NCBI RefSeq assembly: GCF_029962835.1
Contig: NC_080577.1
Location: 24,100,501 to 24,164,500 of the forward strand
Reading direction: 5' to 3'
Origin: Magnolia sinica
Lineage: Eukaryota > Streptophyta > Magnoliopsida > Magnoliales > Magnoliaceae
Length of the DNA stretch: 64,000 nt
Part shown: piece after piece, positions 9,706-21,608 of the stretch
Layout: each line of letters opens with the position of its first letter
Numbering within the stretch: position 1 is the stretch's first letter
Program-made: the position numbers and the translations under genes
Notes under the pieces: generated by a model
What the model saw: the letters and a program-made list of their open reading frames with translations, nothing else
The model's database searches: none
Told to the model about the DNA's origin: nothing

Positions 9706-10309
9706 TTCACAACAATATACAGCTCCTACAAAATTTACATCAAACCTAAGACAGCTCGGATTGAAAGGCCAACTCGAGGCGAGTAAAGTGGAGTTCAAGC
9801 CGAGTTCGACCATGGTGTATTGCAACTCGACTCGACTCGAACTCGACTTGACTCAGCATGGACGAGTCAAGCCGAGCTTGGCCCACCTCGACTCGAGTCG
9901 AACTCGACTTAATCCATCATCATGAAGGAAAGAAAATTTAATAAGAGGTCCCAACTTAATGACTCCAAAAACCCACTCAGCTACTTCTTCTAAGGACAAC
10001 CGCATGGGCTTGGATATGTGTACGGCTGTATGAAACCCTCCCATACTCTATGGTTTTTTGCATAAACCCAACAATAAGGCTACCAGTTCTGGATATGTGG
10101 TACCAAGTCCAATCAATGGAATTTGATTGGATATGTGGGCCTCAAATTGGACCTTAAATCATGTCCTGAGTCTACCACTAGCCAGCCATGGGACCAAGTC
10201 CTTCATTAGATAGACAACATTCCAATGGCTATATTGTTGAAACTGCCTAATAGGAAATCTTCATCCTTCCCTATTGTCATTTCAGGGCTTCATCCTAAAA
10301 ATAAGAGGG
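9706..10309. other. Intergenic DNA with a GACTCGA-rich tract
   Basis: Between 9770 and 9910 the sequence is dense in CGACTCGA/GACTTGACTC words, like the ends of the hAT-type element at 52994-53620. It may be a remnant of that family. The rest shows diverged CCATGGGACC/GGACC MITE-like words and no gene. Confidence 0.5.
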
Positions 10310-10702
10310 ATATAAATCTTAGATGTACCACAATACAGGAAAACAATAGTGATTGGATATCCATCATTTAAATCCTCCTAAGGCCGACTGTACTGTTTAT
10401 ATGAAATCCAATCTGTTTATTACGTCATAAAGACCCAGATGAAGGCTAAAAACAAAGATCAGCTTGATCCAATATGTTTATGGCCACCAAAAGGTTTTTA
10501 ATGGTCGATGTTCATTAAACATTGTTTCCTATAATGTGGTCCAATTGAGATAAGGATATACCTCATTTTTTTGTATAATATCATAAAACGATATATAAAA
10601 AAAGACGGACAGCATGGTTGAAACACATACATCATGATAGGGCCCACAGAGCACCGAGCACCAGCCATTAGCTGGTGGCAGGGGGAGTAGTCAATCCGTT
10701 TC
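10310..10702. mobile_element. MITE of the CCCACCATGATGTATGTG family, 5'-truncated
   Basis: Carries the family right half: GATCAGCTTGATCCAA, GGTTTTTAATGGTCGATG, GGTCCAATTGAGAT, then GAAACACATACATCATGATA and GGGCCCACAGAGCACCGAGC. It ends with the outer arm GGTGGCAGGGGGAGTAGTCA ATCCG, also found at 12604 and 17769. The left end is not clear. Confidence 0.5.
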
Positions 10703-10839
10703 ATGTAGTATACAACACCGTCGATCTGTTTTTCTATCTAATTAAGGGGTTGAGCCCCAAATTGAAGCATATCAAAATATCAAGTGGATCATACCACAGG
10801 AAACAGTGGGCATAATGATTTTCTAGTTTGCCCTGCTGA

Positions 10840-12735
10840 TTTCATGTTTCCCCTGCTCAATTTCCAGTTTATCCAGCTCATTTTCCAGTTTGTTCTGCTC
10901 AATTTCCAGTTTGTCCCGCTCAATTTCCAGTCAATTTCCTTCACTTCATGGTCATTTCCACGCATTTCACGGTCAATTCGCTCCACTTCACAGTCATTTC
11001 CATGCATTTCACGGTCAATTCGCTCCACTTCACAGTCATTTCCATGCATTTCACGGTCAATCCCGGCGATTCTGCGTTGATTCACCGTCATTTCCATGCA
11101 TTTCACGGTCAATCCCGGCAATTCTGTGTTGATTCACAGTCATTTTCATGCACTTCACGGTCATTTCCCTTCACTTCACGATCATTTCCATGCCTTTCAC
11201 GGTCAATTCCAGTGATTCCGTTTCATTTCACAGTCAATTCCCTTCACTTCACCATCATTTCCATGCATTTTTTTCTAAACAAACAAACTAAAGTATAGGA
11301 TTACTCCATTACAAGTCGTATTTTGTATCAAGCAATTTATTTGGGAGAGGAAAATCTAGCATATCTTGTTAGCTTGAGGGGAGGTATTGGAATTTCCTTT
11401 GCCTTCAACATAGATGATCTACACTCAATTATAATTAATTCATAAGAAACTTATATATTAATCGGGTTCGTGTTGGGTCAGGCAACCTAAGACCTCAATC
11501 CGAGCTCAACCCAAGTTTTATCAGGTTGGTGTTTGTATGGCCCAACCGCAAGACCAAACTCGATACATCCTGCCCAAGCCCAACCCAATGTTGGGTCGGC
11601 CACAGGTTGGTCGGGTTGAGCCCGCTCAACTTCTAGCCCTAAAATCATATATGGTACGTCAAGTAACTAATTTTGGTTTAGAAGATATTCTTGTTATATG
11701 AATAAAGAAAGAAATGAAAAAAAGAGATAAAAAAAATTTTATATGCTTATATATACATATTTATATAAATATGCATTAGAGAAAAATGTAGGTAGAATAA
11801 AATTCTCCATGTAAAAAAATAAAAATAAAAAAAATAAATAAAGACTAAAAAAGGATAGGGATACAGTTATAGCTATGGTTATAATCCGTAGCCATAAATC
11901 GGGGGTGGAATCGTGGAATCCGTGATTGATCGCCGACCGAAACAGTGACTTGCGGTGGAATCGCGGGAGCCGCGATTGATAGCAGAGCAACAGTAATCGA
12001 AAAGGCAGGGGCTACGAATATGGCTACGGTTATAATCCGTAGCTATAGAAAACCATAGCCTTAGGTTCCTTTTTTTTTAATTTTTTTTTCTATTGTAATC
12101 CCCCCCGCCTTTTGTGGGTCCCATCATGAGGTCTGTGTTATATCCAAACCGTCCATCTATTTGGCGAGCTCATATTAAGCTTGGGACAAAAAATAAGATA
12201 GATCTAACTATCAAGTAGACCACACTGTAAAAGGCATTGGGGAATTGAACGTCTACCATTGAAACCCTTTTAGGGGTTATCGAAGTTTTGGATCATTATG
12301 AAATTTGTTTTTCTTCTTCACCCAGGTTTTTGTGACCCTATGAATGAACTTAGATGGGGAGGATTTCTCACAGACATCACAGTGGGCCCCCAAAAAGTTT
12401 TTAATGCTCGACACTCATTCAACACTTTTTCCTGTAATGTGGTACACTTGAGATTTGGATATACCTTATTTTTGGTCTCATATCATAAAATGATGTGGAA
12501 AAATATATGGACAGCATGGATGAAAAGAATAAATTATGGTGGGGCCCACAGACCATCGACCATCCACCATTGGCTGGTGGCAGGGGGAGTACCCAATCCG
12601 TTTCCATGAAAGAAGGGGTATTTTCATCCTGAAATTCGTAATCCGCACGTGGAGGTCTAAGTTGCAAAACAAAGTTTATCTTCTTTCATAAAACACAGCT
12701 GGATAAAAGGTGGGGTCCACAGTCCTAAATTTCTC
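10840..12735 (-). repeat. Composite repeat module, copy C
   Basis: Reverse orientation to copy A. A short minisatellite 2 (10840-10930), then minisatellite 1 (10931-11270), a private A/T-rich stretch (11270-11455), the GCCCAACCC block (11460-11650), the A/T-rich block (11650-11860) and the palindrome block (11860-12060, best palindrome 12023-12043). A near-complete CCCACC/CCATCC MITE follows (12105-12604). The outer end TCCGCACGTG...CATAAAAC...GGATAAAAGG (12640-12735) matches the outer ends of copies A and E, which shows the end is a shared feature of the module and not a chance flank. Confidence 0.5.
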
Positions 12736-13203
12736 AAACCCAAATTAGTTACTTGACGTATCATATATGATTTTATGGTTGAAGGTTGGGGGGGTTCAAC
12801 CCGACCAAAATGTGATCGACCTGACATTAGGTTGGGCTTGGACAGGATGTTATGGGAGTTGGTCTTGCGGTTGGGCCATACAAACACCAACCCGATAAAA
12901 CTTGGGTTGGGCTCGGGTTGAGGTCTCGGGTTGCATGGAAAACGGATTCGGTGGGGTGGTAGAGAAAACAGAACAACATTATGAGGGACATGTTTTCATG
13001 ATTTTTCAGTTATTTGCATCTGGAGAACTTGTAACATGGAGCAATTTCGGAAAGTAGAAATTGAGCGGACATATGAGCTTTACCGGGTGCTCAATGTAAG
13101 CTACATGCTGCTCCAGTTACTAGGATAGCTAATTGAGCGGGCCTAACTGGAAATTGAGCGGGCTAAACTGGAAATTGAGCAGGACAAACTGGAAATTGAG
13201 CAT
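12736..13203 (+). repeat. Composite repeat module, copy D (fragment)
   Basis: Starts directly after copy C with CCAAATTAGTTACTTGACG, then the GGGTTGGGC block with CCCGACCAAAATGTGATCGAC (12780-12940). About 190 bases of unrelated sequence follow, then only three or four units of minisatellite 2 (about 13125-13203). Confidence 0.5.
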
Positions 13204-14572
13204 CATTCAAAGCATTCCTCAGAAGATCCATAAAGTATTCTTTTGGGACACCACCGTAGTTTAGTAGTGAAATTAAAGTCTTATTTAGGTACGTTTTCCT
13301 TGGCTAGTTGCTAAAAAAGGAAGACAAGTAATTTGTATCAACTCTTCACATCACATTTGTAGATAACCCATAACCGCTACATACAAGCACTAAAAGCAAA
13401 CAAGGTATTCTATTATTATTCACACAACCAATTCAAAGATGGAGAACCCTAACTTCTCACCCTAATAAAATTTCAAATACTCCCAATAAGGATGAAATTT
13501 ATTCATAGAAGGATTGAAATTCTTCCTACAACATATGATGTATAATCCTAAGAAAAGGGCGGAAACAACACTGGCAAATGAGCTGAGGAGTCTTATTAGG
13601 ACATGGGAGATCGTCAATGTATATAACATAATCCTCCACGGGTGATGCTACAACCAATTCACTACATAATTAACAAAGAAGTGGTCACAGATTTATCGAT
13701 GAACCAATAGGGTTGGTTCATAATGGAGTATCCCAATATTATTCTGATTTTTCATCCAAAAGGATTTGAATCAGAAAAGGCTGGATGTTTGGTCCCTCCA
13801 AGACATCCAGCACCAAATTGAGAGACCATTCAGAACTGGTTTCTCAGCAATCAGGTGATATTCTTGGCATTCTAGAGGCATGCAGCCTCAAGAGGATAAG
13901 CTAGGATGTTCGTTTGAGGAACATTTTCATAAAAATTGAGTAATCTGGTAGATATACCCTGGGTTGTTGGAAACTTATATTAGGTGCATCCCCTATAACT
14001 GATGAAGAATCTTGGATATACCCTAGCCCTATAAATGTGGGATCCACCTTCGGTGGTCTAAATAGTTCACATTTTGGCTTCATTGTGCATAGAACATCCC
14101 CACAATGTTCTGTCTTCTACTACAAGTTTTATGGGTTTATATCAAAGAGTCATTGTTTTATGTTATGTTTGCAGCTTTTCAGCTTTTCATTGTTTTATGT
14201 TCAATTGCCAGCAGTTACGCCATCTAGGCATTGCAATGCCTGGTAATTGAAATATCCAATGCATCTAGATGCCCCCAATTCAAATGATCCTGAAGTAATC
14301 TCACATAGTTTTGTTTCTTAAAATTCTAAAGATTTACCTTTATAATTGGTAAAATTGGAGAAGCTATAATGGTGGGTATTTTGAAAGTGGCTTATTTCCC
14401 AGGGTATTCATTATGTCAAAGCGCAATTCTAACGTACCTAAAAAAATGCTATGACCAGTCTGATATTTGCCATGTTTCAGGACTTGCACATTTGTGTAAG
14501 GACAATGGATTTTCAATCTTTTAGAGTTTATTAACTACACCCAAGAGTAGTTGAAGTTGGCAAAGCTAGCCC
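13204..14572. other. Intergenic DNA, no gene recognised
   Basis: Mixed-composition sequence with many stops in all frames. No repeat family from elsewhere in the window was recognised here. It is the spacer between the module D fragment and module E. Confidence 0.5.
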
Positions 14573-14609
14573 TTCTCTCCTTGTTCAGGTCTGTTCATGG
14601 CTTTAGAGG

Positions 14610-15212
14610 TGGATGGCCCGCTCATTTTCTAGTTTGTCCCACTCAATTTTTAGTTTGGCCCACTCAATCTCTAGTTTGTCACTCAATTTTCGGTTTGTCG
14701 CTCATTTCCATGTTTGCCCGCTCAATTTTCGGTTTGGCTCGCTCAATTTTTTTTTGCTCATTTCCATGTTTGCCGCTCAATTTCCGCTTGGCCGCTGAAA
14801 TTTTAGTTTATCCCGCTCATTTCCATGTTTGTCCGCTCAATTTCGTGCTGGCCCACTGAAATTCTAGTTCGTCCCACTCATTTCCATATTTGCCCGCTCA
14901 ATTTCCTGCCTCCCTGAAATTCTAGTTTGTCCGCTCATTTCCATGTTTGCCTCCTCAATGTTTGCCCCGCTCAATTTCAGTTTATCTCGCTCAATTTTCG
15001 TTTGGCCCGCTCAATTTTCGATTTGTCTCGCTCATTTTCCGGTTTGGCGCTCAATTTCTAGTTTGTCCGCTCAATTTTTTGTTTGACGGAATCAATTTCA
15101 GTTTATCCCGCTCGATTTCCAATTTGGCCCGCTCAATTTCGGTGGGGCCCGCTCAAATTCTAGTTTGTCTCGCTCATTTTCCGGTTTGGCCCGCTCAATT
15201 TCTAGTTTATGC
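14610..15212 (-). repeat. Minisatellite 2 in copy E
   Basis: Reverse-orientation units with TTTGGCCCGCTCAATTT or TTTGTCCCGCTCATTTCC. Units here are more decayed than in copy A, with 19- and 20-base variants that break the 21-base frame. Confidence 0.5.
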
Positions 15213-15469
15213 TTATCAATAGCCCTTAACCTTGAGTCAAAAATTGAAATACGAAAAGATTTCACATACACCAAAGTTGGTTTTTGCCTTTATTTTAAAA
15301 ACTTGTTTCTCCTTGTTTCAATTATTAGAGAAACAAAAAACGATCTCAAATGTTTGGGGTGTGAATACCATTTGCGGGGTCGACCGGGTTTCCTCGCTCA
15401 TTTCCTAGGTTGTCTCGTTTAATTTGTACGTTGCCTCGCTCAATTTCTAGCTTCCCTCGCTCACGATCA

Positions 15470-15950
15470 ATTCGCTTCACTTCACGGTCATTTCCATGCA
15501 TTTCACGGTCAATCCCGGCGATTCCGTTTCATTTCATGGTCATTTCCATGCATTTCATGGTCATTTCCTTTCACTTCACGGTCATTTCCATGCATTTCAC
15601 GGTCAATCCTAGTGATTCCATTTCATTTCATGGTCATCTCCATGCATTTCACGGTCAATTCCCTTCACTTCACGGTCATTTCCATGCATTTCACGAGCAA
15701 TCCCGGCGATTCCGTTTCATTTCATGGTCATTTCCATGCATTTCACGGTCAATCCTGGCGATTCCGTTTCATTTCACGGTCATTTCCTTTCACTTCACGG
15801 TCATTTCCATGCATTTCACGGTCAATCCCGGCGATGTCATTTCATTTCATGATCATTTCCATGCATTTCACGGTCATTTCATGGTCATTTCCATGCATTT
15901 CACAATCATTTTTCTTCATTTCACGGTCATTTCCATGCATTTCCTGACAA
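15470..15950 (-). repeat. Minisatellite 1 in copy E
   Basis: Regular units with CATTTCCATGCATTTCACGG and GATTCCGTTTCATTTCA. Two overlapping plus-strand frames (202 and 111 codons) are open across the array, mirroring the open minus-strand frames of copy A. This is explained by stop-free repeat units. Confidence 0.5.
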
Positions 15951-17231
15951 TTCCCGAGGCCTCAACCCAAGCCCAACTCAACTTTTATCGAGTTGCTGTT
16001 TGTATGGCCCAACTCTAAGACCAAACCCGATACATCCTAACCAAGCCCAACCCAATGTCGGGTCGGTCACAGGTTGGTCGGGTTGAGCCCGCCCAACTTT
16101 CAACCCTAAAATTATATATGGTACGTCAAGTAACTAAATTTAGTTTAGAAAATATTTTTTTATATGAATAAAGAAAGAAATGAAAAAAAAAGAGAGAAAT
16201 TTTTTTTATATGCTTATATTTACATATTTATATAAATATGTGTTAGAAAAAAATGTAGGTAGAATAAAATTTTCCATGTAAAAAAAAAAAAAAGAAAAAA
16301 AGAAAAGAAAAGAAAAGAAAAGAAAAGAAAAAAGAAAGTGCACAGGGATACGGTTATAGCTACGGTTATAATCCGTAGCCACAGATCGGGGGGTGGACTC
16401 GCGGATTCTAGGATTAATCGCCAATAGGGACAGCGACTTGCGGTGGAATCACGGGATTTATGATTGATCGCCGAGCTACTGTTATGGCTACGGATTATAA
16501 CCGTAGCTATATCCGCATCCTTGTCCATACACCATTACCATTCTGCTTGAACGTCTACCGTTGAAACCCTTTTAGGGGCCACACAAGTTTTGGATCGTTA
16601 TGAAATTTGTTTTTCCTCTTCATCCAGGTCTTTGTGACCTTATGAATAGATTGGATGGAAAATAAATGTTATGGTGGGCCCTACAAAAGTTTCAACGATG
16701 AAAATCAATTTTCCGCTGCTCTGTGTGGTGTGCCCAGTTGATCTTTGGATATGATTTTATTTTTGTTGATAATGCTCCGAAATGATCTCAAAATATGGAT
16801 GAACGTTGTGGATATAATAAATACATAGCTGTGGGCCATGTAACTTTGATCTCTTTTAAGCCGTTCGTAGAACTCTCAGTTGGAGGAGCGTCAGCGCTCG
16901 TCTTCGCAGCGAAAAGGAGGGGTAGTTTCGTCTTCAAAGTCGCTGTCCGCACGTGCTAGTCTAACTTGGTCACTTAAGTTTGTATTCCTTCATAAAAACC
17001 GCTGGGTAAAAGGTTTTGTCTACAGTGGTCATTTTCTCGGCCTTTTTAAAACACGAGAGTACCCCATAAGTACTTTAGATCTTTTAGACGTGAGTTCGCA
17101 TTATTTTATATGGTGGGGCCCACCTGCATTCTGGATCCACAGGGAATTCAAGTGGGCCACACCAATTGCTTTTAGATATTTTAGGCATGATTTCGTGAAG
17201 TTTCATGCAATGCAATAACCCACCTAAATTC

Positions 17232-17769
17232 GGAAACGTTATTGGCTACTCCCCCTGCCACCTGCCAATCACTGGTGGTCGGTGTTCTATGGGCCTCACC
17301 ATGATGTATGCGTTTCATCCATGACATCCATCTATTATTCTAGATCATTATAGGATATGATACCAAAAATGAGGTAAATAACAGTCTCAAGTAGACCACA
17401 TTACAGGAAACATTGTTGAATGAATGTCGACCATTAAAAACTTTTTGGGCCCATGAAAGTTTTGGATCAAGATGATTTTTGTTTTTTCACTTCATCTAGG
17501 TACGTATGACCTAATTAATAGATTGGATGTCAAATAAATAGTACAGTGGGCTTTAAGAGGATTTTAATGATGGATATCCAATCACTATTGTTTTCATGTG
17601 GTGTGTTGTACCTGAGATTTATATCCCTCTCATTTTCAGAATTAAGTCTTAAAATGATCTGTAAAAATGGATGAGAGGCATGGATGAAACACATACATCA
17701 CAGTGGGGTCCACAGAGCAATGACCACCAGCTACCTACTAGTGGCAAGGGGAGTAGCCAATCCGTTTTC
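17232..17769. mobile_element. Complete MITE, Mutator-like by target duplication (538 bp)
   Basis: Starts GGAAACGTTATTGGCTACTC and ends with the inverse, GGGGAGTAGCCAATCCGTTTTC. Inside are the family parts: CACCATGATGTATGCG, GGTCGACCATTAAA-type words, TTGGATCAAGATG, then CACATACATCACAGTGG. It is flanked by CCTAAATTC (223-231) and CCTAAATTA (770-778), eight of nine bases the same. Nine-base duplications are typical of Mutator-like elements. No coding capacity. Confidence 0.5.
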
Positions 17770-19944
17770 CCTAAATTATCCACTCCACCTTACAGCAAAA
17801 TTTAGGCCATGCCTAGACTCAACTAGCCTCGTAAGTGTTTTTAGATGTTTTAGGCATTAAATATGGCATGGCCTACCTAAGTCTCCATAAGGCTGATTTT
17901 TGAGACATCACATAACTTATAGGGTACTTATGAAATGCAAGGTGTAGATGTCTGACACATACCATGATGGACCCACCTCACGAAAAAGTATCATAACTGG
18001 TCTGTGTATCTGTGTCACCTGTGAGAAATGAGAGTCAACACCGTGAGCCAGGTTACTGGTTGGCCTTGCCCTGATCCAAGCATCGGCATCAGTTTGAAGG
18101 CCTGGCCAGGCATGTGGCCTTGTAAGCCCAAGCACCCAATGTATTAATGTTGATTGATAACTTAATCCAGGCCTCATTTGGATGCAACCAAATAAGTTAC
18201 TTTTTTATGCTTGTAGGTGTAGACAAGTGAGTTATTTCAGATAAGTAAGTTTAGTTTATGATTATTTATGAGTAATTATTTGACTTAAAAATATATAATT
18301 ATTTCAGTTAATTTTTTTTAGCTTTTCTACTCTTCATGAGTTGCTGAAAAAAGGCATCAGGGAGATGAAAGAGAAGAGAAGATGATAAGAATGTTGTTTG
18401 CCAAACATGCTTATTTTCTTCATAAGTAGAAAACAATGGAAAATCAAGGGTAACCAATGGTTAAATACCGGCGGATCTAATAATATAGCGTGCTAGGAGG
18501 CTGTTGATCGGATCCAGCTATGAGGCCTTAAACGTTGGGAGGTCAGGAGTTAGATCAAGGGATAGCAGATGGTCAGATGTAAGATCACATAAAAGTATTT
18601 TTTGTGGTCAAATCTGGTTATGGTGGGAGTTCAATGGTTGGGTTTTGCTGTAACAGATAATTATCAGTTGAATACGATAGCAATGGATGATCACAGCTAG
18701 ATCTAGCAAACATCTTCATCACATTGCGTTGGATGATCATTGATCAGTATTAATTATATCTTTCAAAAGATTGTGATAGCAAACCAAGCTTTTATATGCC
18801 TTTTATTCATTACATGAGGCTGTCAATGGGTTGGATTTGGCCCAAGTCTTGTGTCACATGTACCTGTGCTCACTGGGTTCGGGTCTAGTTCTTGGAGACA
18901 GCTAAATCCGATCATGCTTGGGCACCCATCGTTGGATCTTTCGATTTTGGTTTTGAGATGAGTTTTGGATAAATAAGAGCATTTGAATTGCTAGGCCCAT
19001 CCAATGGATGGATTAGATGCATGCAAATGTGACACTTTGACATGTGCATGGTGCATTCGGTGGAAATGAATGTGGATTGTGTGGCGGCCTTACCACCGCC
19101 CATGTTTGTGGTGCCCATTGTGGTGGGATTTGATTGAGCCACGTGTCTCAAAGATGGGTCTGCCTGGAATATGTTTAAAAGCTGCTAGGTCTAAGTCTGT
19201 AGTCAATCGGGCTTTATCTCTAATAGAGGCACATGACACAATTAAATCCTATTATATTGGATGGTGATGCACAATCTGCATCTTTTAAATCCTCATTTTG
19301 TCTTTATAATGGTATGTGTCATAAGTCTCTATTGCATGACAGGAGTGGGCATTTTTACCTCCACAACTACCTGTTAAGAGAATTTAAAGCAAAAGGAGAA
19401 CTCGATGACTTTAGTTCTTGAAGCAAAAGTATTTCAATAATTTTCAATTTTTATGAGAGTAGTTCACACCTTTTCCTCATCTCTATACACATAATTTACA
19501 CATTACACAACATTTAAGAAATATAATAGAAAGACCATATGAGGTTCATCATGATATATTGTGACACTCACTCCATCCATCAGCAATGGCGGCTCTCAGT
19601 AAGATTGAAGTCTAAAATTAAAACATGTCTAAAACTAAAGTGGACCAAAAAATTATTAATATTGAGGTGGGACATTATTTAAAGCAGCTATGGCGGTTCT
19701 TTTCTATCTGTGTGTATAGCTCACACCAAGCCACACTCTTTCCTTGCCGTTTCTCCCCGTGATCTTTCTCTCATTTTCTTGTGTGTTTGTATAATCCTTG
19801 GTAATATAATCGTGCAATAAAATTTATTTGGACCTAACTTGATTTGGCTTTAACCAAGTACACGTGATGACCCTGACCTGAGCATGAAGACTTGAGCCTA
19901 ACCTCATTTCCCTGGACTTGTAAAATTAGGTTGGGTCCATATAG
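17770..19944. other. Intergenic DNA, no gene recognised
   Basis: Contains MITE-like words at 17810-17980 and unremarkable A/T-rich sequence. Near 18810 the phrase GAGGCTGTCAATGGGTTGG resembles an end of a hAT-type non-autonomous element, but no partner end was found. Minus frames at 17917-18177 and 18912-19151 are not recognisable proteins. Confidence 0.5.
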
Positions 19945-20780
19945 TGTTGGATGCTGACAACACAAACAACACCTTAATGCATATGAATATTATGGTAGGG
20001 CCATGTTTAAACATTCACAACACAGGCCCTATGTTGTTTTTTATGTCTTAAATCGAGTCATAAGCGGGGCCTATCAATGACATCGACAGACTGGTTGATG
20101 TCATCTTCGATGCCATCTAACAGTGCTCAATCCTATTGAGATTTTTTAGTTTTTTCTTCAGTTGGTCGTTGAATGAACTCAGTGTCTTTTCAATGCCATC
20201 GGTATGTGTTCCATGACATCGAAGGTTTGCTCGATGCCATCGAACAAGACTCAATGCAATCGGAGAAAATTGGATTTTCATATTGTATTTGGACAGTTTA
20301 GGTGTTAGTTCGATACCATCGACATGGCTTCAATGCCATCGAAGGATAAATTTCGATGACATCGATCGGATTGTGCAAATTTACGCAAAGTTGTGATTTT
20401 GCCGAATTTGTTTTTGAATTTGATTTGGATCATTCGATAGGTTATATATATAGGTGTACGTGAGATTGGGATAAAGTTATAGGGTTTCTAATTCATTCAA
20501 AGGTTTCAAAGGGTTTAGCAAGGGTGTGATTCAAGGTTGTTCGAATCGAGTAAGCTCTCTCTTTGTAATTTCTGCTGCTTTCGTAGTGATCATCTGTTAC
20601 TTCGTGCCATAGTTTTTTCTTGAAAGGTTTTTTCACGTTAAATCGTTGTGTTATCTCTGTGTTTACTTAGTGCGATTGGATTACTCACATAGATTCATCT
20701 CCATGTGCTTCCGTGGTCCCCCAATACCATTTTCATTTACTATGAAAAATGTCCATTGATAAGTCCATAATTTGTAGGAT
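19945..20780 (+). repeat. LTR-like region with repeated TCGATGCCATCGA motif
   Basis: From about 20045 to 20370 the words GATGCCATCGA, GATGACATCGA and GATACCATCGA recur roughly every 30-50 bases. A TATATATATAGG TATA-like motif follows at 20443, then leader-like sequence with GGGTTTCTAATTC. A TG start is possible at 19945 (TGTTGGATGC). I found neither a clear 3' end nor a target duplication. It could be a solo LTR of a Copia element; low confidence. Confidence 0.5.
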
Positions 20781-20929
20781 CTATGATTCAGTGCCTAGTA
20801 TGCGCACTAAGTTGAATGCGGATTACATATTGACGCTGCCAGTAGTGAGTTAGCTATTGGATGGTGTTCGGTTCCCACCAAGAATACATGTTTTGTCTGC
20901 ACCATCCAATCACTTTGCTAGCTTATCTT

Positions 20930-21265
20930 AGAGCCGGAGAATGAGGAAGATCCAAATATTAGACAGACCACATCACAAGAAACAATTATGATTGAATGCC
21001 CACCAATTAAAAAGTCATTGGAGGCAAGAAAGATGTCAGTGCAACCTATTCAACAGGTTGGATGGCAAATAAAATTCATATTAGACCCCATGAAGTTTTT
21101 ATTGATGGGTGTTCAATCACCACTATTTTCTTGTGGTATGGTCCACCTGATATATGGATCTACTCAATTTTTGGATCACGCCCGAAAATAATGATCCAAA
21201 ATGACTAGGCTGCACGGATAAAACATATACATCATCATGTTGGGACCCATGATATCCACGTCCCA
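20930..21265. mobile_element. MITE of the CCCACC...ATGTATGTG family, partial
   Basis: Right-hand half of the family: GATCCAAATATTAGACAGACC, GAATGCCCACCAATTAAAAA, GGTCCACCTGATATATGGAT, and the terminal AAACATATACATCATCATG with GGGACCCATG. The left end is missing. Confidence 0.5.
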
Positions 21266-21608
21266 CCGGGTCATAGACTGGCAAATGGAAAATGATCGGG
21301 TAGAGTCAGCTGAACCATAGTGAGTTAGGACATCAATTGGTGTATGACATTTGCCAATAAAGAACCATAAAAAAGAGAAGAAAAAAGAAAAAAAGAAAAA
21401 AGCTGAGGATTGCACTCCCAACCACATGAATTGTGGTTGTAGTCGGAAGTGGGTGGGTGATTGTCCTGTTGGTGAGAAATCGACTCAGTACATCTGTTTT
21501 GTCAGCTCATGTCCTAATATAAATATTTTTGTGTCCTCGGTTTCTTCCGGAATAACCTTACAACCTTATGAATGCCTTGGATTACATATCCACATCCACA
21601 TCAGAAAT

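Larger units (their letters stand above)
14573..17040 (-). repeat. Composite repeat module, copy E (inverted partner of copy A)
   Basis: Opens with CTGTTCATGGCTTTAGAGG (inverse of the closing sequence of copy A), then minisatellite 2 (14610-15212), a private insert (15213-15385), mixed units and minisatellite 1 (15470-15950), the GCCCAACCC block (15955-16110), the A/T-rich block, the palindrome block (16340-16520), the MITE part (16530-16870) and the outer end GAGGAGCGTCAGCGCTCGTC...CCGCACGTGCTAGTC...GGTCATTTTCTC. Similarity to copy A in reverse orientation continues to about 17037 and stops. The close match of MITE part and outer end makes A and E the most similar pair by eye. Confidence 0.5.
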
